Positions 1 through 9,174 are shown, numbered from the stretch's first letter. The stretch: DNA of 44,981 nt from JAPUIN01 sp041580375 (GCA_041580375.1 JBFGDZ010000003.1:1-44981), one strand, 5' to 3'. Program-made: numbers and translations. The notes: a model not told the origin generated them from the letters alone.

Positions 1-1
1 C

Positions 2-3000
2 TGCCCGGAGATCTGCGACGGGAAGGACAACGACTGCGACGGCGTCCTGCCGGCCGGTGAGAGCGACGCCGACGCCGACGGCTGGATGATCTGCGCGGGC
101 GACTGCGACGATGGGAATCCCGACGTCAATCCGGCCGCGCCGGAGATCTGCAACGGCGCGGACGACGACTGCGACGGTCTGGTCGACGAGGACCACGACG
201 GGGACGGCTTCGGCCCCTGCGCGGGCGACTGCGACGAGCTCGATCCGGACACGTTCCCCGGCGCGCCGGAGCGCTGCGACTCGAAGGACAACGACTGCGA
301 CGGGATCGTGCCGGGCAATGAGGCGGACGCCGACGGCGACGGCTTCATGATCTGCGAGAAGGACTGCGACGACGCCGATCCGGCGACCTTCCCCGGCGCG
401 CCGGAGCGCTGCGACGGGGTCGACAACGACTGCGACGGGACGGTGCCGGCCGACGAGACCGACGGTGACAACGACGGGTTCCGCGTCTGCGACGGCGACT
501 GCGACGACGCCGATCCGGGCGTCCATCCCGGAGCCGCGGAGACATGCGACGGCCGGGACAACGATTGCGACGGCCTGATCGACGAGGGGTTTCCGGACGC
601 GGACGGCGACGGTTTCGACTCCTGTCAGGACTGCGACGACACCGATCCGGCGAGGTTCCCCGGCGCGCCCGAAGCGTGCGACGGGAAGGACAACGACTGC
701 GACGGCGTCATCCCCGGCAACGAGGCGGACGGGGACGCGGATGGTTTCCGCATCTGCGACGGCGACTGCGACGACGCCGACCCGACCGTCTGCCCGGACC
801 CCGCCCTCTGCCCCGAGCTCTGCGACGGGAAGGACAACGACTGCGACGGCCTCGTGCCGCCGGGCGAGTCCGACGCCGACGGCGACGGCTTCCGTCCCTG
901 CAACGGCGATTGCGACGACACGGATCCGACCGTCTTCCCCGGGGCGCCGGAGGTGTGCGACGGCGTCGACAACGATTGCAACGGCGTGGTCGACGAGGGG
1001 ACGCCCGACGGCGACGGTGACGGCGTGTGCGACGTTCTCGATAACTGCCCGAACGATCCCAATCCCGGCCAGGCCGACGCGGACGGGGACGGCGTGGGAG
1101 ACGCCTGCGACAACTGCCCCGGCGCGTTCAACCCGGGGCAGGGCGATCGGGACGGCGACGGCGTCGGCGACGCCTGCGACAACTGCCCGGACGCGGCCAA
1201 TCCCGGCCAGGAGGACACCGACGGGACGGCGTTCCTCGCAGACGGCTTCGAGAGCGGCGATTTCTCCGGCGGGTCGGGATGGAGCTTCTCCGACTCGACG
1301 AACGGTCTGCAGAGCGGAAGCGTCACCTGCCCGGTCGGCCTGCCGCTGTCCTGGGACTCCAGCATCGTGACCAACGCGCTCGCGGGCTCGTTCAGCGCCC
1401 GCCTGCTCGGAGACGCCCGGGCCAGCTGCGTCCCGTATCAGGCCAACGCCGCGATCCGCCAGCGGACCGGACCCGGCACCGTCCTGAGCGCGACGCTCCA
1501 GTTCGACGACATCCAGGGGAGCGGCGGCAACGGACACTCGTTCTTCCAGATCGCCGTCTTCGATGCGGCCGATCCGACGAAGTCGATCTCCTACGGCTTC
1601 TCGACGACGGGTGACCGCGGCGGGGACGTCCGGCTCACCGTGAGCCCCGGCCAGCGCGTCGACTTCCGGGCCGATTTCGCCGCCGATTTCGCCAGCAAGC
1701 ACGGGGCCGCGCCGGCCGGGGACGTGATCGTCCGGTTCCTGTCGAGCGCCGACTACGCCGAGACGGGGACCGGGCGGCGGACCACCGACGTGCGCATCGA
1801 TGGTATTTTCGTGGGGACGCCTTCCGACGGTGTCGGGGACGCCTGCGACAACTGCCCCGGCGTGTTCAATCCGGGTCAGTCCGACCGGGACGGGGACGGC
1901 CGCGGCGACGCGTGCGACAACTGCCCGGACGCGGTGAACCCGGGCCAGGCCGACGGGGATCTGGACGGCGTCGGGAACGCCTGCGACAACTGCCCCGCCG
2001 ATCCGAACCCGGGCCAGGCCGACGCCGACGGCGACGGCCTCGGGGATCTCTGCGACGCCTGCCCGCTCGATCCGGACAACGACATCGATCGGGACGGCGC
2101 CTGCGGCAACGTCGACAACTGCCCGTTCGTGTCGAATCCCGGCCAGGGAGACGCGGACGGCGACGGGATCGGGGACGCCTGCGACCTGCAGGGGAAGACG
2201 GTCGTGTCGAACAACTTCGGAGCCTGCGATTCGTACGATCGATCGGCGGGGTACCCCATCTACTTCAACCACCCGAGCCGGGGCGACGTGGACCAGGCGT
2301 TCGCGTTCTCGCCCTCGACGAGCGGCACGCTCGCCGATATCTGGCTCGCGGGGGATTCCCTCGGGGGCTCGTGCGTCGTCGGCCTGAACGTCCGGCTGGC
2401 GGCGGACGCCGGCGGTATCCCGGGAAGCCTGCTGGAGTCCTGGAACATCACGGGCTGCGGCCCGACCATCCTGCACGGCGGGGGCAGCGGGACCACGTCC
2501 CTCGTCGCCGGGACCACCTACTGGCTCGTCGCTTCGGCGTCGGGCGTGCCGGACGCCGAGTGGCTCCGCAACGATCAGGGAGCCTCGGGGCTTCGCGCCG
2601 AGTTCTCCTCCACGCAGGGGGGCTGGGCCCCCAACTTCGGCCTGCAGGGGGCGTTCCGGGTCACCGTCCAGGGGGTGACGTCCGACGCCGACGGTGACGG
2701 CGTGGACGACGGGATCGACAACTGCGTGCAGGTCTCCAACCCGGATCAGAGGGACAGCGACTGCGACGGGATCGGCGACGCGTGCGACGCCTGCCCGTTC
2801 GACCCCGCCAACGACGCCGACGGCGACGGCGTCTGCGGCGACGTCGACAACTGCCCGTCGGTCTCCAACCCGGGTCAGGCCGACGCCGACGGCGACGGCG
2901 CCGGAGACGCCTGCGACTGCGCGCCGGTCAATCCGGGGGTGACCGATCCGGTGGACGACATCGGCAACGGCGTCCGCTTCGACGAGGGCTCCACGTCGCA

Positions 3001-3277
3001 TCTCCGCTGGGACGCGCACCCGCAGGCGGAGATCTACTACATGTACCACGGGCTCGTCCCGGCGGGTGCCCCGTTCGCCTACGGGCACGTCTGCGCCGAT
3101 ACCGCCGGAACGCCGATCCCCGAAGACGACCTGCTCCTCGAGCCGGCGGTGGGTGAGCTCGTCTACGTCCTCATCTCCGGCGCCAACCCGTGCGGCGAGA
3201 GCGGCGTCGGATTCGACGGCGAGGGGACGCCGAGGCCGAACCCCGCCTCGTGCGTGGGTGGGGGCGCGGGGGACTAG
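2..3277 (+). CDS. Secreted MopE/thrombospondin type 3 calcium-repeat protein, 5' end outside window
   Basis: The reading frame is already open at the first bases of the window, so the N-terminus and any signal peptide lie outside; 1091 residues are visible. The first third holds eight copies of the MopE-type metal-binding repeat (PGAPE-C-DGxDNDCDG pattern). About nine thrombospondin type 3 repeats follow (DNCP..NPGQ.D.DGDG.GDACD), each rich in Asp/Asn/Gly calcium ligands. Two non-repeat domains interrupt this array: one at about nt 1228-1821, starting near the motif DGFESGDFSG, and a choice-of-anchor-like beta domain at about nt 2191-2684. The last 100 residues form a separate domain ending in a Cys-Gly-Glu motif and GTPRPNP, a tail I associate with secreted proteins of Acidobacteria-like genomes. 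No sortase or PEP-CTERM signal is visible. The likely role is a calcium-stabilised extracellular or surface protein; its partner is unknown. Confidence 0.88.
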   Translation, partial: CPEICDGKDNDCDGVLPAGESDADADGWMICAGDCDDGNPDVNPAAPEICNGADDDCDGLVDEDHDGDGFGPCAGDCDELDPDTFPGAPERCDSKDNDCDGIVPGNEADADGDGFMICEKDCDDADPATFPGAPERCDGVDNDCDGTVPADETDGDNDGFRVCDGDCDDADPGVHPGAAETCDGRDNDCDGLIDEGFPDADGDGFDSCQDCDDTDPARFPGAPEACDGKDNDCDGVIPGNEADGDADGFRICDGDCDDADPTVCPDPALCPELCDGKDNDCDGLVPPGESDADGDGFRPCNGDCDDTDPTVFPGAPEVCDGVDNDCNGVVDEGTPDGDGDGVCDVLDNCPNDPNPGQADADGDGVGDACDNCPGAFNPGQGDRDGDGVGDACDNCPDAANPGQEDTDGTAFLADGFESGDFSGGSGWSFSDSTNGLQSGSVTCPVGLPLSWDSSIVTNALAGSFSARLLGDARASCVPYQANAAIRQRTGPGTVLSATLQFDDIQGSGGNGHSFFQIAVFDAADPTKSISYGFSTTGDRGGDVRLTVSPGQRVDFRADFAADFASKHGAAPAGDVIVRFLSSADYAETGTGRRTTDVRIDGIFVGTPSDGVGDACDNCPGVFNPGQSDRDGDGRGDACDNCPDAVNPGQADGDLDGVGNACDNCPADPNPGQADADGDGLGDLCDACPLDPDNDIDRDGACGNVDNCPFVSNPGQGDADGDGIGDACDLQGKTVVSNNFGACDSYDRSAGYPIYFNHPSRGDVDQAFAFSPSTSGTLADIWLAGDSLGGSCVVGLNVRLAADAGGIPGSLLESWNITGCGPTILHGGGSGTTSLVAGTTYWLVASASGVPDAEWLRNDQGASGLRAEFSSTQGGWAPNFGLQGAFRVTVQGVTSDADGDGVDDGIDNCVQVSNPDQRDSDCDGIGDACDACPFDPANDADGDGVCGDVDNCPSVSNPGQADADGDGAGDACDCAPVNPGVTDPVDDIGNGVRFDEGSTSHLRWDAHPQAEIYYMYHGLVPAGAPFAYGHVCADTAGTPIPEDDLLLEPAVGELVYVLISGANPCGESGVGFDGEGTPRPNPASCVGGGAGD

Positions 3278-3299
3278 GCGAGAGCGGCGCGCGAGCACG

Positions 3300-3331
3300 G
3301 CCCGGGTCCCCGTCCCAGCGGGGGCCCGGGC
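3300..3331. terminator. GC-rich hairpin between convergent genes
   Basis: Two 13-nt arms (3300-3312 and 3319-3331) pair with a single G-U wobble around a 6-nt loop. The site lies between the stop of the calcium-repeat protein and the stop of the convergent DUF819 gene. There is no T-tract on either side, so this is a candidate bidirectional transcription-end structure rather than a canonical intrinsic terminator. Confidence 0.45.
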
Positions 3332-3349
3332 AGCGCGCGGCCGGTCGCC

Positions 3350-4519
3350 TCATAGCATCATGTGGCAGAGGTAGGCGGTCGCGACGCCCAGATAGTTACC
3401 CAGCCCGTACCCGATGAGCGCCAGCATGATCGAGACCGGCACCAGCTCCTCCCGGTGGTAGCCGGCCGCCACCGGCGCCGAAGCGGCGCCGCCCACGACC
3501 GCGACGCTGGCGACGGCGGCCATGCTCACGTCGACGCGGAACAGGCGCGCTCCCAGGATGACCACCCCGAGATGGATGACGATGCAGACGATGCCGGCCA
3601 GGACAAACCACTGCGCGCCTCCCAGATTCCGCATGTCGGCCGCCGCCCCCATCATCGTCATGTAGATGTAGACGAGGGTCATCGCGAGCGGCTCGGTACC
3701 CGGAACGTTCTTCAGCGGCGTGGACGAAAGGACGATGCCGAGGGTGGTGACCAGCAGCATGGCCCAGGTCTTCTCCGTCAGCACGGGCGGCAGGGCGGGA
3801 AGCCATCCGGAGACGGCATTGGCGGCCAGGATCGCCGAGAACCCCCAACCCAGGAGGATCAGGATATGGCGGAAGTGCACCTCGTGGGTTTTCTTCTCCA
3901 CGCCTGCCGTCGACTCGGCGATGTGCCGGATCTGCGCCTCGGAGACGCGCGTGTACCGGTTGAACCTCCCGGCCCAGCGCTTGCATGTCAGGATGATGGG
4001 GAAGTAGAGGACGTAGACGAAGTTGTCGACCAGGACGACGATCCCGACCATCTCGGGCGGCGTGCTGAGGCTCTCCGCGACGGCCGCCAGGTTGCCGGTG
4101 CCCCCGATCCAGCTGCCGGCCAGCGCGCCGAATCCGGACCAGGAGTTGGCGGGGAGGCCGCTCCGGAAGAGAAAGAACGAGATCGACGCGCCGGCGACGA
4201 TGCCGAGCGATCCCAGAACCATCACGCCCACGCCGCGCCATGCCACCCTCAGGGCCTCGCGGATGTTGATGTCCAGGAGCATCAGGACGATGAACATCGG
4301 CACGGCCCACGACTTGAACTCCGAGTAGACCGGGCTGGATCGGGGGATGACGTCCAGATTGCTGAGCGCGATCGGCGTCAGAAAGATCCAGATGATGGCC
4401 GGCAGGATGTCGAAGATCTTCCAGCGGGTCCTCTTCTCTAGCCATACGAAGAGGACCGGGATCATCACGATCACGGCCATGACGCCGACGGGATCGTGAA
4501 ACAGCGGCTTTGGATCCAT
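3350..4519 (-). CDS. DUF819 family integral membrane protein
   Basis: A 389-residue polytopic membrane protein with about ten hydrophobic helices. The residues around GALAGSWIGGTGNLAAVAES and the repeated small-residue helices match the DUF819 (YjcL-like) family, which is thought to be a transporter-like membrane protein of unknown substrate. It starts with ATG behind a G-rich ribosome-binding stretch. It is convergent with the upstream calcium-repeat gene and divergent from the secreted unknown protein at 4757. Family assignment is firm; transport function is only inferred from topology. Confidence 0.85.
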   Translation of the reverse strand: MDPKPLFHDPVGVMAVIVMIPVLFVWLEKRTRWKIFDILPAIIWIFLTPIALSNLDVIPRSSPVYSEFKSWAVPMFIVLMLLDINIREALRVAWRGVGVMVLGSLGIVAGASISFFLFRSGLPANSWSGFGALAGSWIGGTGNLAAVAESLSTPPEMVGIVVLVDNFVYVLYFPIILTCKRWAGRFNRYTRVSEAQIRHIAESTAGVEKKTHEVHFRHILILLGWGFSAILAANAVSGWLPALPPVLTEKTWAMLLVTTLGIVLSSTPLKNVPGTEPLAMTLVYIYMTMMGAAADMRNLGGAQWFVLAGIVCIVIHLGVVILGARLFRVDVSMAAVASVAVVGGAASAPVAAGYHREELVPVSIMLALIGYGLGNYLGVATAYLCHMML

Positions 4520-4550
4520 GGAGCGCCCCCCCGGAGATCGCCGGCCGCCC

Positions 4551-4572
4551 GTCAGCCGGACGGCCGGCTGAC
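4551..4572. repeat. Perfect 9-bp inverted repeat in divergent intergenic region
   Basis: GTCAGCCGG and CCGGCTGAC flank a 4-nt ACGG loop, about 30 nt upstream of the DUF819 start. It would form a strong hairpin in the DUF819 leader, or act as an operator. I cannot distinguish these. The remainder of 4520-4756 is GC-rich with no gene. Confidence 0.5.
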
Positions 4573-4704
4573 CTTAGCATGCGTCGCCCCGCCGCGAAAG
4601 GGCGATCCATGACGGGATCACGATCCCGTAACGGGCGGCTCGCCGGCCGCACGGGCCGGGCGGCGGGCGAGCGGCTTGCGCGGTACGACGCGCGGCCCAT
4701 ATTG

Positions 4705-4720
4705 GAACGGTGGACCGTTC
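4705..4720. promoter_or_regulatory. Operator-like inverted repeat upstream of secreted protein
   Basis: GAACGGT-gg-ACCGTTC is a perfect 7-2-7 inverted repeat. It starts 2 nt after a weak -10-like CATATT (4698-4703), which itself sits 16 nt after TTGCGC (4676-4681). The position near a probable transcription start is what one would expect of a repressor operator for the gene at 4757. No regulator gene is adjacent. Confidence 0.35.
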
Positions 4721-4756
4721 AGATCTCGCGCCGCTCGCGCCAACCCGGGGAGCCCG

Positions 4757-5401
4757 ATGAGCCGAATCCTTCGAACGCACGCGAACCGCACGGCACCGGG
4801 CCTCCTCGCGCCGGTCGCGATCCTGTTGCTGTCCCTGCTGGCGCCGCCCCCGGTCTCCCTCGCCGGGCAGGATGGTCGAGGGGAGGGGGACAAACCCCGC
4901 GTCTACATGCCTTATGCGGCGAGCAGGGACCACATGGTCGTCGGGATCGAGATCCCCGGCTATCACATGAGGTACGACCTGGCGCAGGGCAACGGCATGT
5001 TCATGATCCTGCTGCCGGACGGTTACGATTCGCTGAAAGGGACGCCGGCCTACTTCGCGATCGACACCCTCTCCCTCGATGGTGGGTCGCTCCAGGATCT
5101 CTTCGAGAATGATCTCGAGGGCATCCTGAGAGGCGAACCGGGAACGAAGATCGTGAGGAGGGAATTGGGGCCGAAACTGACGCGGGCCGGGACCTGCCTG
5201 GGGGCCGAGCTCGCCTATCCGCCCGATCGCAGGGCGTTCCCCCGCGAGCGATTCTTCATCTGCAGGAGCCGCAGCAAGCGCTACGCGATCCTCCTGAGCG
5301 TGGGGGCGCGGACCCGGAAGGACCTCGAGGAGCACTACCCCCGTTTTCTCGAGTGGGCCGAAGCCCCGCAGATGGTGACCGACCACACGATCGCGGACTG
5401 A
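4757..5401 (+). CDS. Secreted protein of unknown function
   Basis: A 214-residue protein that I do not recognise. The start at 4757 follows a GGGGAG ribosome-binding site by 5 nt and gives an N-terminus with basic residues, a hydrophobic core (LLAPVAILLLSLLAPPP) and a likely cleavage after SLAG. An upstream in-frame ATG at 4676 would add an implausible Arg-rich leader. The mature part is mixed alpha/beta with two cysteines (GTCLGAEL and FFICRSR), perhaps forming a disulfide, and no known catalytic motif. It stands alone between divergent DUF819 and the cyanophycinase-like gene 128 nt downstream. Confidence 0.7.
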   Translation: MSRILRTHANRTAPGLLAPVAILLLSLLAPPPVSLAGQDGRGEGDKPRVYMPYAASRDHMVVGIEIPGYHMRYDLAQGNGMFMILLPDGYDSLKGTPAYFAIDTLSLDGGSLQDLFENDLEGILRGEPGTKIVRRELGPKLTRAGTCLGAELAYPPDRRAFPRERFFICRSRSKRYAILLSVGARTRKDLEEHYPRFLEWAEAPQMVTDHTIAD

Positions 5402-5458
5402 GCGCGCATCACCACCGGGCCGCCCCTCACCCGCCCGGTCGAATCCGTCATCAGCGTG

Positions 5459-5487
5459 TTGACAGGTCCGGCGCGAGAACGTACAAG
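5459..5487 (+). promoter_or_regulatory. Candidate sigma70 promoter for the cyanophycinase-like gene
   Basis: A perfect TTGACA (5459-5464), a 17-nt spacer, and TACAAG (5482-5487, four of six matches to the -10). Transcription would start near 5494, leaving a leader of about 35 nt to the lipoprotein start. This is among the best promoter-like matches in the window. Confidence 0.5.
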
Positions 5488-5528
5488 CGGCCCATGGCCG
5501 GTTGCGCGAACGCTCCTTGCAGCCGGGG

Positions 5529-6440
5529 ATGATGATGCGACGTCTCGCCCTTCCCGCCGTCGCGCTGGTCGTGTTCGCGGCCGGCTGCGGCGCTCCTGAC
5601 GGTCCTCCCGGCGCGGAGGCCATGCCCCGGGGCACGCTGTTGATCGTCGGAGGCGGATCGCTCCCGGCCGGGATCAAGACGCGGTTCGTGGAACTCGCGT
5701 CGGGGCCGGATGGCGGCCGGATCCTCGTCCTCCCGATGGCGAGCGGGCATCCGGACACGGGGCCGGAGCAGGCGGCGGAATTCCGCGACCTCGGCGTTCC
5801 GGCCTCCAGCGTGACCGTGACCCGCGAGGACGCGCTCGAGGAGTCGAGCCTGGCGCATCTTCGCGGGATCACGGGCGTCTGGTTCACCGGCGGGGATCAG
5901 TCCCGGCTGACCGCGGCGATCGGGGGGACTCCGTTCCTCGAGGCGCTGCGCCGCCTCTATCATGAGGGGGCCGTGATCGGGGGCACCTCGGCGGGCGCCG
6001 CGGTGATGTCGCCCCTGATGATCACGGGCGAGGAGCGGCGGCCGGCGAAGGAGCACGATCCGGACGACCAGACCGACGCCTTCCTCAGCATCGAGCGCGG
6101 GAACATCGTCGCGACGCGCGGATTCGACCTTCTCCCGATGACGATCGTCGACCAGCATTTCGTGAGGCGAAAGCGGCACAACCGCCTCCTGAGCCTCGTG
6201 CTGGAGCATCCTGACCACGTCGGCCTCGGCATCGACGAGGGGACGGCGGTGGAGGTGGGGCCGGACGGGGTCTGGAGGGTCCTGGGGACCGGTGTCATCG
6301 TCATCTACGATGCCCGGCGCGCCAGCGTGCGGCCGGAGGGGGCCCTCGCAGCGGCGGGGATCACGCTGCACGTGATCTCGGGAGGCGGCCGATTCGATCC
6401 GGGCGCGACCCCGAAGGTGTTGGCCGGGGACGGGGAGTGA
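5529..6440 (+). CDS. Cyanophycinase-like S51 family peptidase lipoprotein
   Basis: Peptidase family S51 (cyanophycinase/CphE-like) serine exopeptidase, about 303 residues from the chosen start. The nucleophile motif GGTSAGA is present, as are VWFTGGDQSRL and the downstream VDQHFVRRKRHNRL stretch typical of cyanophycinases. The N-terminus (MRRLALPAVALVVFAAGC) is a lipoprotein signal with Cys in a lipobox, so the enzyme is exported and membrane-anchored. Family members release beta-Asp-Arg dipeptides from cyanophycin. No cyanophycin synthetase is nearby, so scavenging of external polymer or isoaspartyl dipeptides is likelier than turnover of an internal store. Three consecutive ATG codons (5529, 5532, 5535) make the exact start uncertain. 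Confidence 0.85.
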   Translation: MMMRRLALPAVALVVFAAGCGAPDGPPGAEAMPRGTLLIVGGGSLPAGIKTRFVELASGPDGGRILVLPMASGHPDTGPEQAAEFRDLGVPASSVTVTREDALEESSLAHLRGITGVWFTGGDQSRLTAAIGGTPFLEALRRLYHEGAVIGGTSAGAAVMSPLMITGEERRPAKEHDPDDQTDAFLSIERGNIVATRGFDLLPMTIVDQHFVRRKRHNRLLSLVLEHPDHVGLGIDEGTAVEVGPDGVWRVLGTGVIVIYDARRASVRPEGALAAAGITLHVISGGGRFDPGATPKVLAGDGE

Positions 6441-6459
6441 GACGCGGCGCTTCCGGCTA

Positions 6460-9108
6460 TCAGGCGACCTCGCGCTCCGGCGCGTCGAGAATCTCGCGGA
6501 TCTTGCGGGCCAGGCCGTCGAGGGAGAAGGGCTTCTGGATGAACGGGACGTCGTCCCGGATCACCCCGTGGTGGACGATGGCGTCGTCCGTATAGCCGGA
6601 CATGAAGATCGTCCGGATGCCGGGCCGGCAGCGGCTGACGATCGTCGCCACCTCCGGGCCGCTGAATCCGGGCATCACGACGTCGGTGAGAAGGAGCCGG
6701 ATCTCGCCCTTGTGCCGCCTGCAGATCTCGAGCGCCTCATCGCCGCAGGACGCCGGCAGAACCGTGTATCCCTGGCTCCCCAGAATTTCCACGATCAGAT
6801 CGCGGACCTTCGGCTCGTCCTCGACGACCAGAATGGTCTCGCTCCCGCCGGGAGCGATCCGGCGGGGCTCCTGGATGTCATCGTCTTCGGCGGCGTCGTC
6901 GATTCTGGGAAGATAGATCTTGAACGTCGTGCCGATCCCCGGCTCGCTGTAGGCCCAGATGTTCCCACCGCTCTGCTTGATGATGCCGTAGGCCGTGGAC
7001 AGCCCGAGACCCGTTCCCTTGCCCTGGCCCTTGGTCGTGAAGAACGGCTCGAAGACGCGCTCGCGGGTCTCCCGATTCATGCCGGCTCCGGTGTCGCTGA
7101 TCGAGATGCGAACGTAACGACCGGGGCGCACGCCGACGTGCCGTCGGGCGTAGAAGTCGTCGAGATCGGCGTTGTGCGTCTCGACGATCAGCTTGCCTCC
7201 GCGCGGCATCGCGTCCCGGGCGTTGACGGCCAGGTTGACGATGACCTGCTCGAGCTGGCCCGGATCGGCGCGGACGCGCCCCAATTCGGGATCGGTGCGC
7301 GTGACGAGGAGAATGTCCTCTCCGATGACGCGGCGGAGCATCTGATCCATGTCCGCCACCACGTTGTTGAGATCGAGCGTCCTCGGACGCAGCACCTGCC
7401 GCCGGCTGTAGGCGAGGAGCTGGTTCGTCAGGCTCGTGGCGCGTTGTCCGGCCTTCTGAATCTCCAGGACCTCACGCCGAATCCGGTCATCGGCTCCGAG
7501 ACGCCGCAGCAGGAGCACGCAGTATCCGGTGATCACGGTCAGGAGATTATTGAAGTCGTGCGCGACGCCGCCGGCGAGCCTCCCCACCGCTTCGAGTCTC
7601 TGGGACTGGCGGAGCTGGTTTTCGAGATCAACCCGGTGGCTGATATCGAAGGCGAAGGCGATCACCCTGCGGCCGGCCGGCTCGGGCACGAAGCACCACG
7701 TCAGCGCCCGATCGCCGCACCGGGTCTCGTATCCCGCGCTCTGGGCGCCGGTCGCCAGACAGTCGGCCACGATCGCCTGCGTCCCGGCGGGAAGCAGCGC
7801 CGCGGGATCATCGAGACCCGTCGCGGCGGCCACGGCGATCGCGGCCTCGTTCCGGTAGGTGATCGCGCCCTGATCATCGAACTCGAAGATCGGGTTGGGA
7901 TTCAGGCGGGGGAAGGAGGCCAGCCGATCGACCGCCTGGCTCGCCTTCATGAACTCCGTGATGTCCTCGCACATCCCCACGTAGCCGATGATCTTGTCCC
8001 CATCACGGATGGGCGCCGCCTTGGCGTCCATCCAGACGATCGTTCCGTCGGGATGCAGGCAGCGACTCACGCCCTCATAATTCCTTCCATCGCGCACGGC
8101 GGCCTCAAACTCTCTGAAGACGCGCTCGCGATCGTCGGGATGGATCGCTTTCCGCCACCCGTCGCCCTGCGCTTCCTCGTCAGAGTATCCATGCTGGCGC
8201 AGACTCTCGCGATTGTTGTAGATGTCGTTTCCACCGGCGTCGCACAGGAAGATGCCGACCGGCGCCTCCTCGCAGATGGTGCGGAACTGAGCCTCGCTCT
8301 TGCGGAGTGCGGCCTCGGCCTTGAGCCGCTCGGTCACGTCATGGGCCAGGACGAGGCGGGCCCGCCGGCCCGAAAAGGTGATGGGGCGGCTGATGATCTC
8401 GACGTCGATCCGGCTGCCCGTCCGTGTCCGGTGGCGCCAGAAGGATCGTGACTCCCCATCAGGAGGCAGGCTGTCGACGCTCTGGCGCAGGCGGCTGCGA
8501 TCCTCCTCGACCTGGATGTCGGCCAGGCTCATGCGGAGGAATTCTTCGCGGCTCCAGCCGTATTTCTCGATCGCCGCCTCGTTGACTTCCAGAAAGGCCA
8601 GCGTCTCGAGATCGTACAGCCACATCGGGTGCGGGTTGTTTCCGAAAAGCAGTCGGTAGTTCTGCTCCGATTCCCTGAGGGCGCGCTCGATCTTTCTGCG
8701 CTCGGTCATCTCCGTCACGACGACGAGGACCCCGGAGAGGGCTCCGCGGGCGTTCCGGATCGGGGTCGCGGACACGCTGATGTCGACCCGGGATCCGTCC
8801 TTCCGGCGCGAGGACCATTCGGCGCGCCCGAACGGCCGGCCGTTTTCCAGCTCCGTCCACAGGGCCCGAAGATCAGGCCGGTCGCCCTGCGCCGCGAACG
8901 GGCTCGGCCGTCCGATCACCTCCCGCTCCGTCCAGCCGAAAAACCGCTCGGCGGCCGGGCTCCACCGCGTCACCCGGCCCTCGCGATCCAGGATGATCAG
9001 CGGGGTCGGGGAGGAGACGAAGATCTGATCGAGGACGCTCGCCGTTCGCTGGATGCCCGGAGCGGCTCGCGGTCGCCTCGAAGTCGTTCTTTTTCGGGGT
9101 CGTTTCAT
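6460..9108 (-). CDS. Hybrid sensor histidine kinase, four PAS domains plus receiver
   Basis: An 882-residue cytoplasmic-looking sensor with no membrane helix. Four PAS-type modules lie at about residues 20-142, 145-265, 268-388 and 393-495. The HisKA domain follows with phospho-acceptor H517 in GGVAHDFNN, then HATPase_c (N-box NLAVNARDAM near 625-633; G-boxes DTGAG and GTGLGLS at 672-704). The C-terminal receiver spans about 758-880 with phospho-acceptor D809 in LLLTDVVMP and K in the FIQKPF motif. A stand-alone receiver gene lies 261 nt upstream on the same strand and is a plausible partner. The kinase core closely resembles that at 20634-22763, so the two are paralogues. Stimulus unknown; a cytosolic redox or small-molecule signal via PAS is an inference. 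Confidence 0.93.
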   Translation of the reverse strand: MKRPRKRTTSRRPRAAPGIQRTASVLDQIFVSSPTPLIILDREGRVTRWSPAAERFFGWTEREVIGRPSPFAAQGDRPDLRALWTELENGRPFGRAEWSSRRKDGSRVDISVSATPIRNARGALSGVLVVVTEMTERRKIERALRESEQNYRLLFGNNPHPMWLYDLETLAFLEVNEAAIEKYGWSREEFLRMSLADIQVEEDRSRLRQSVDSLPPDGESRSFWRHRTRTGSRIDVEIISRPITFSGRRARLVLAHDVTERLKAEAALRKSEAQFRTICEEAPVGIFLCDAGGNDIYNNRESLRQHGYSDEEAQGDGWRKAIHPDDRERVFREFEAAVRDGRNYEGVSRCLHPDGTIVWMDAKAAPIRDGDKIIGYVGMCEDITEFMKASQAVDRLASFPRLNPNPIFEFDDQGAITYRNEAAIAVAAATGLDDPAALLPAGTQAIVADCLATGAQSAGYETRCGDRALTWCFVPEPAGRRVIAFAFDISHRVDLENQLRQSQRLEAVGRLAGGVAHDFNNLLTVITGYCVLLLRRLGADDRIRREVLEIQKAGQRATSLTNQLLAYSRRQVLRPRTLDLNNVVADMDQMLRRVIGEDILLVTRTDPELGRVRADPGQLEQVIVNLAVNARDAMPRGGKLIVETHNADLDDFYARRHVGVRPGRYVRISISDTGAGMNRETRERVFEPFFTTKGQGKGTGLGLSTAYGIIKQSGGNIWAYSEPGIGTTFKIYLPRIDDAAEDDDIQEPRRIAPGGSETILVVEDEPKVRDLIVEILGSQGYTVLPASCGDEALEICRRHKGEIRLLLTDVVMPGFSGPEVATIVSRCRPGIRTIFMSGYTDDAIVHHGVIRDDVPFIQKPFSLDGLARKIREILDAPEREVA

Positions 9109-9174
9109 GACATCCGGCCGTCCGGCCCCCTCTCTTCGGGACGCAGCGCACGGGTGGGCGCTCCACGCAGACGG

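Noticed and set aside
1..1220. Regular repeats resembling a CRISPR or minisatellite
   Set aside because: The period follows whole codons of metal-binding repeats and the units diverge at synonymous sites, so they are protein repeats.
3396..4700. A second minus-strand open frame across the DUF819 gene
   Set aside because: It is out of frame with the polytopic protein, Arg-rich and without hydrophobic segments.
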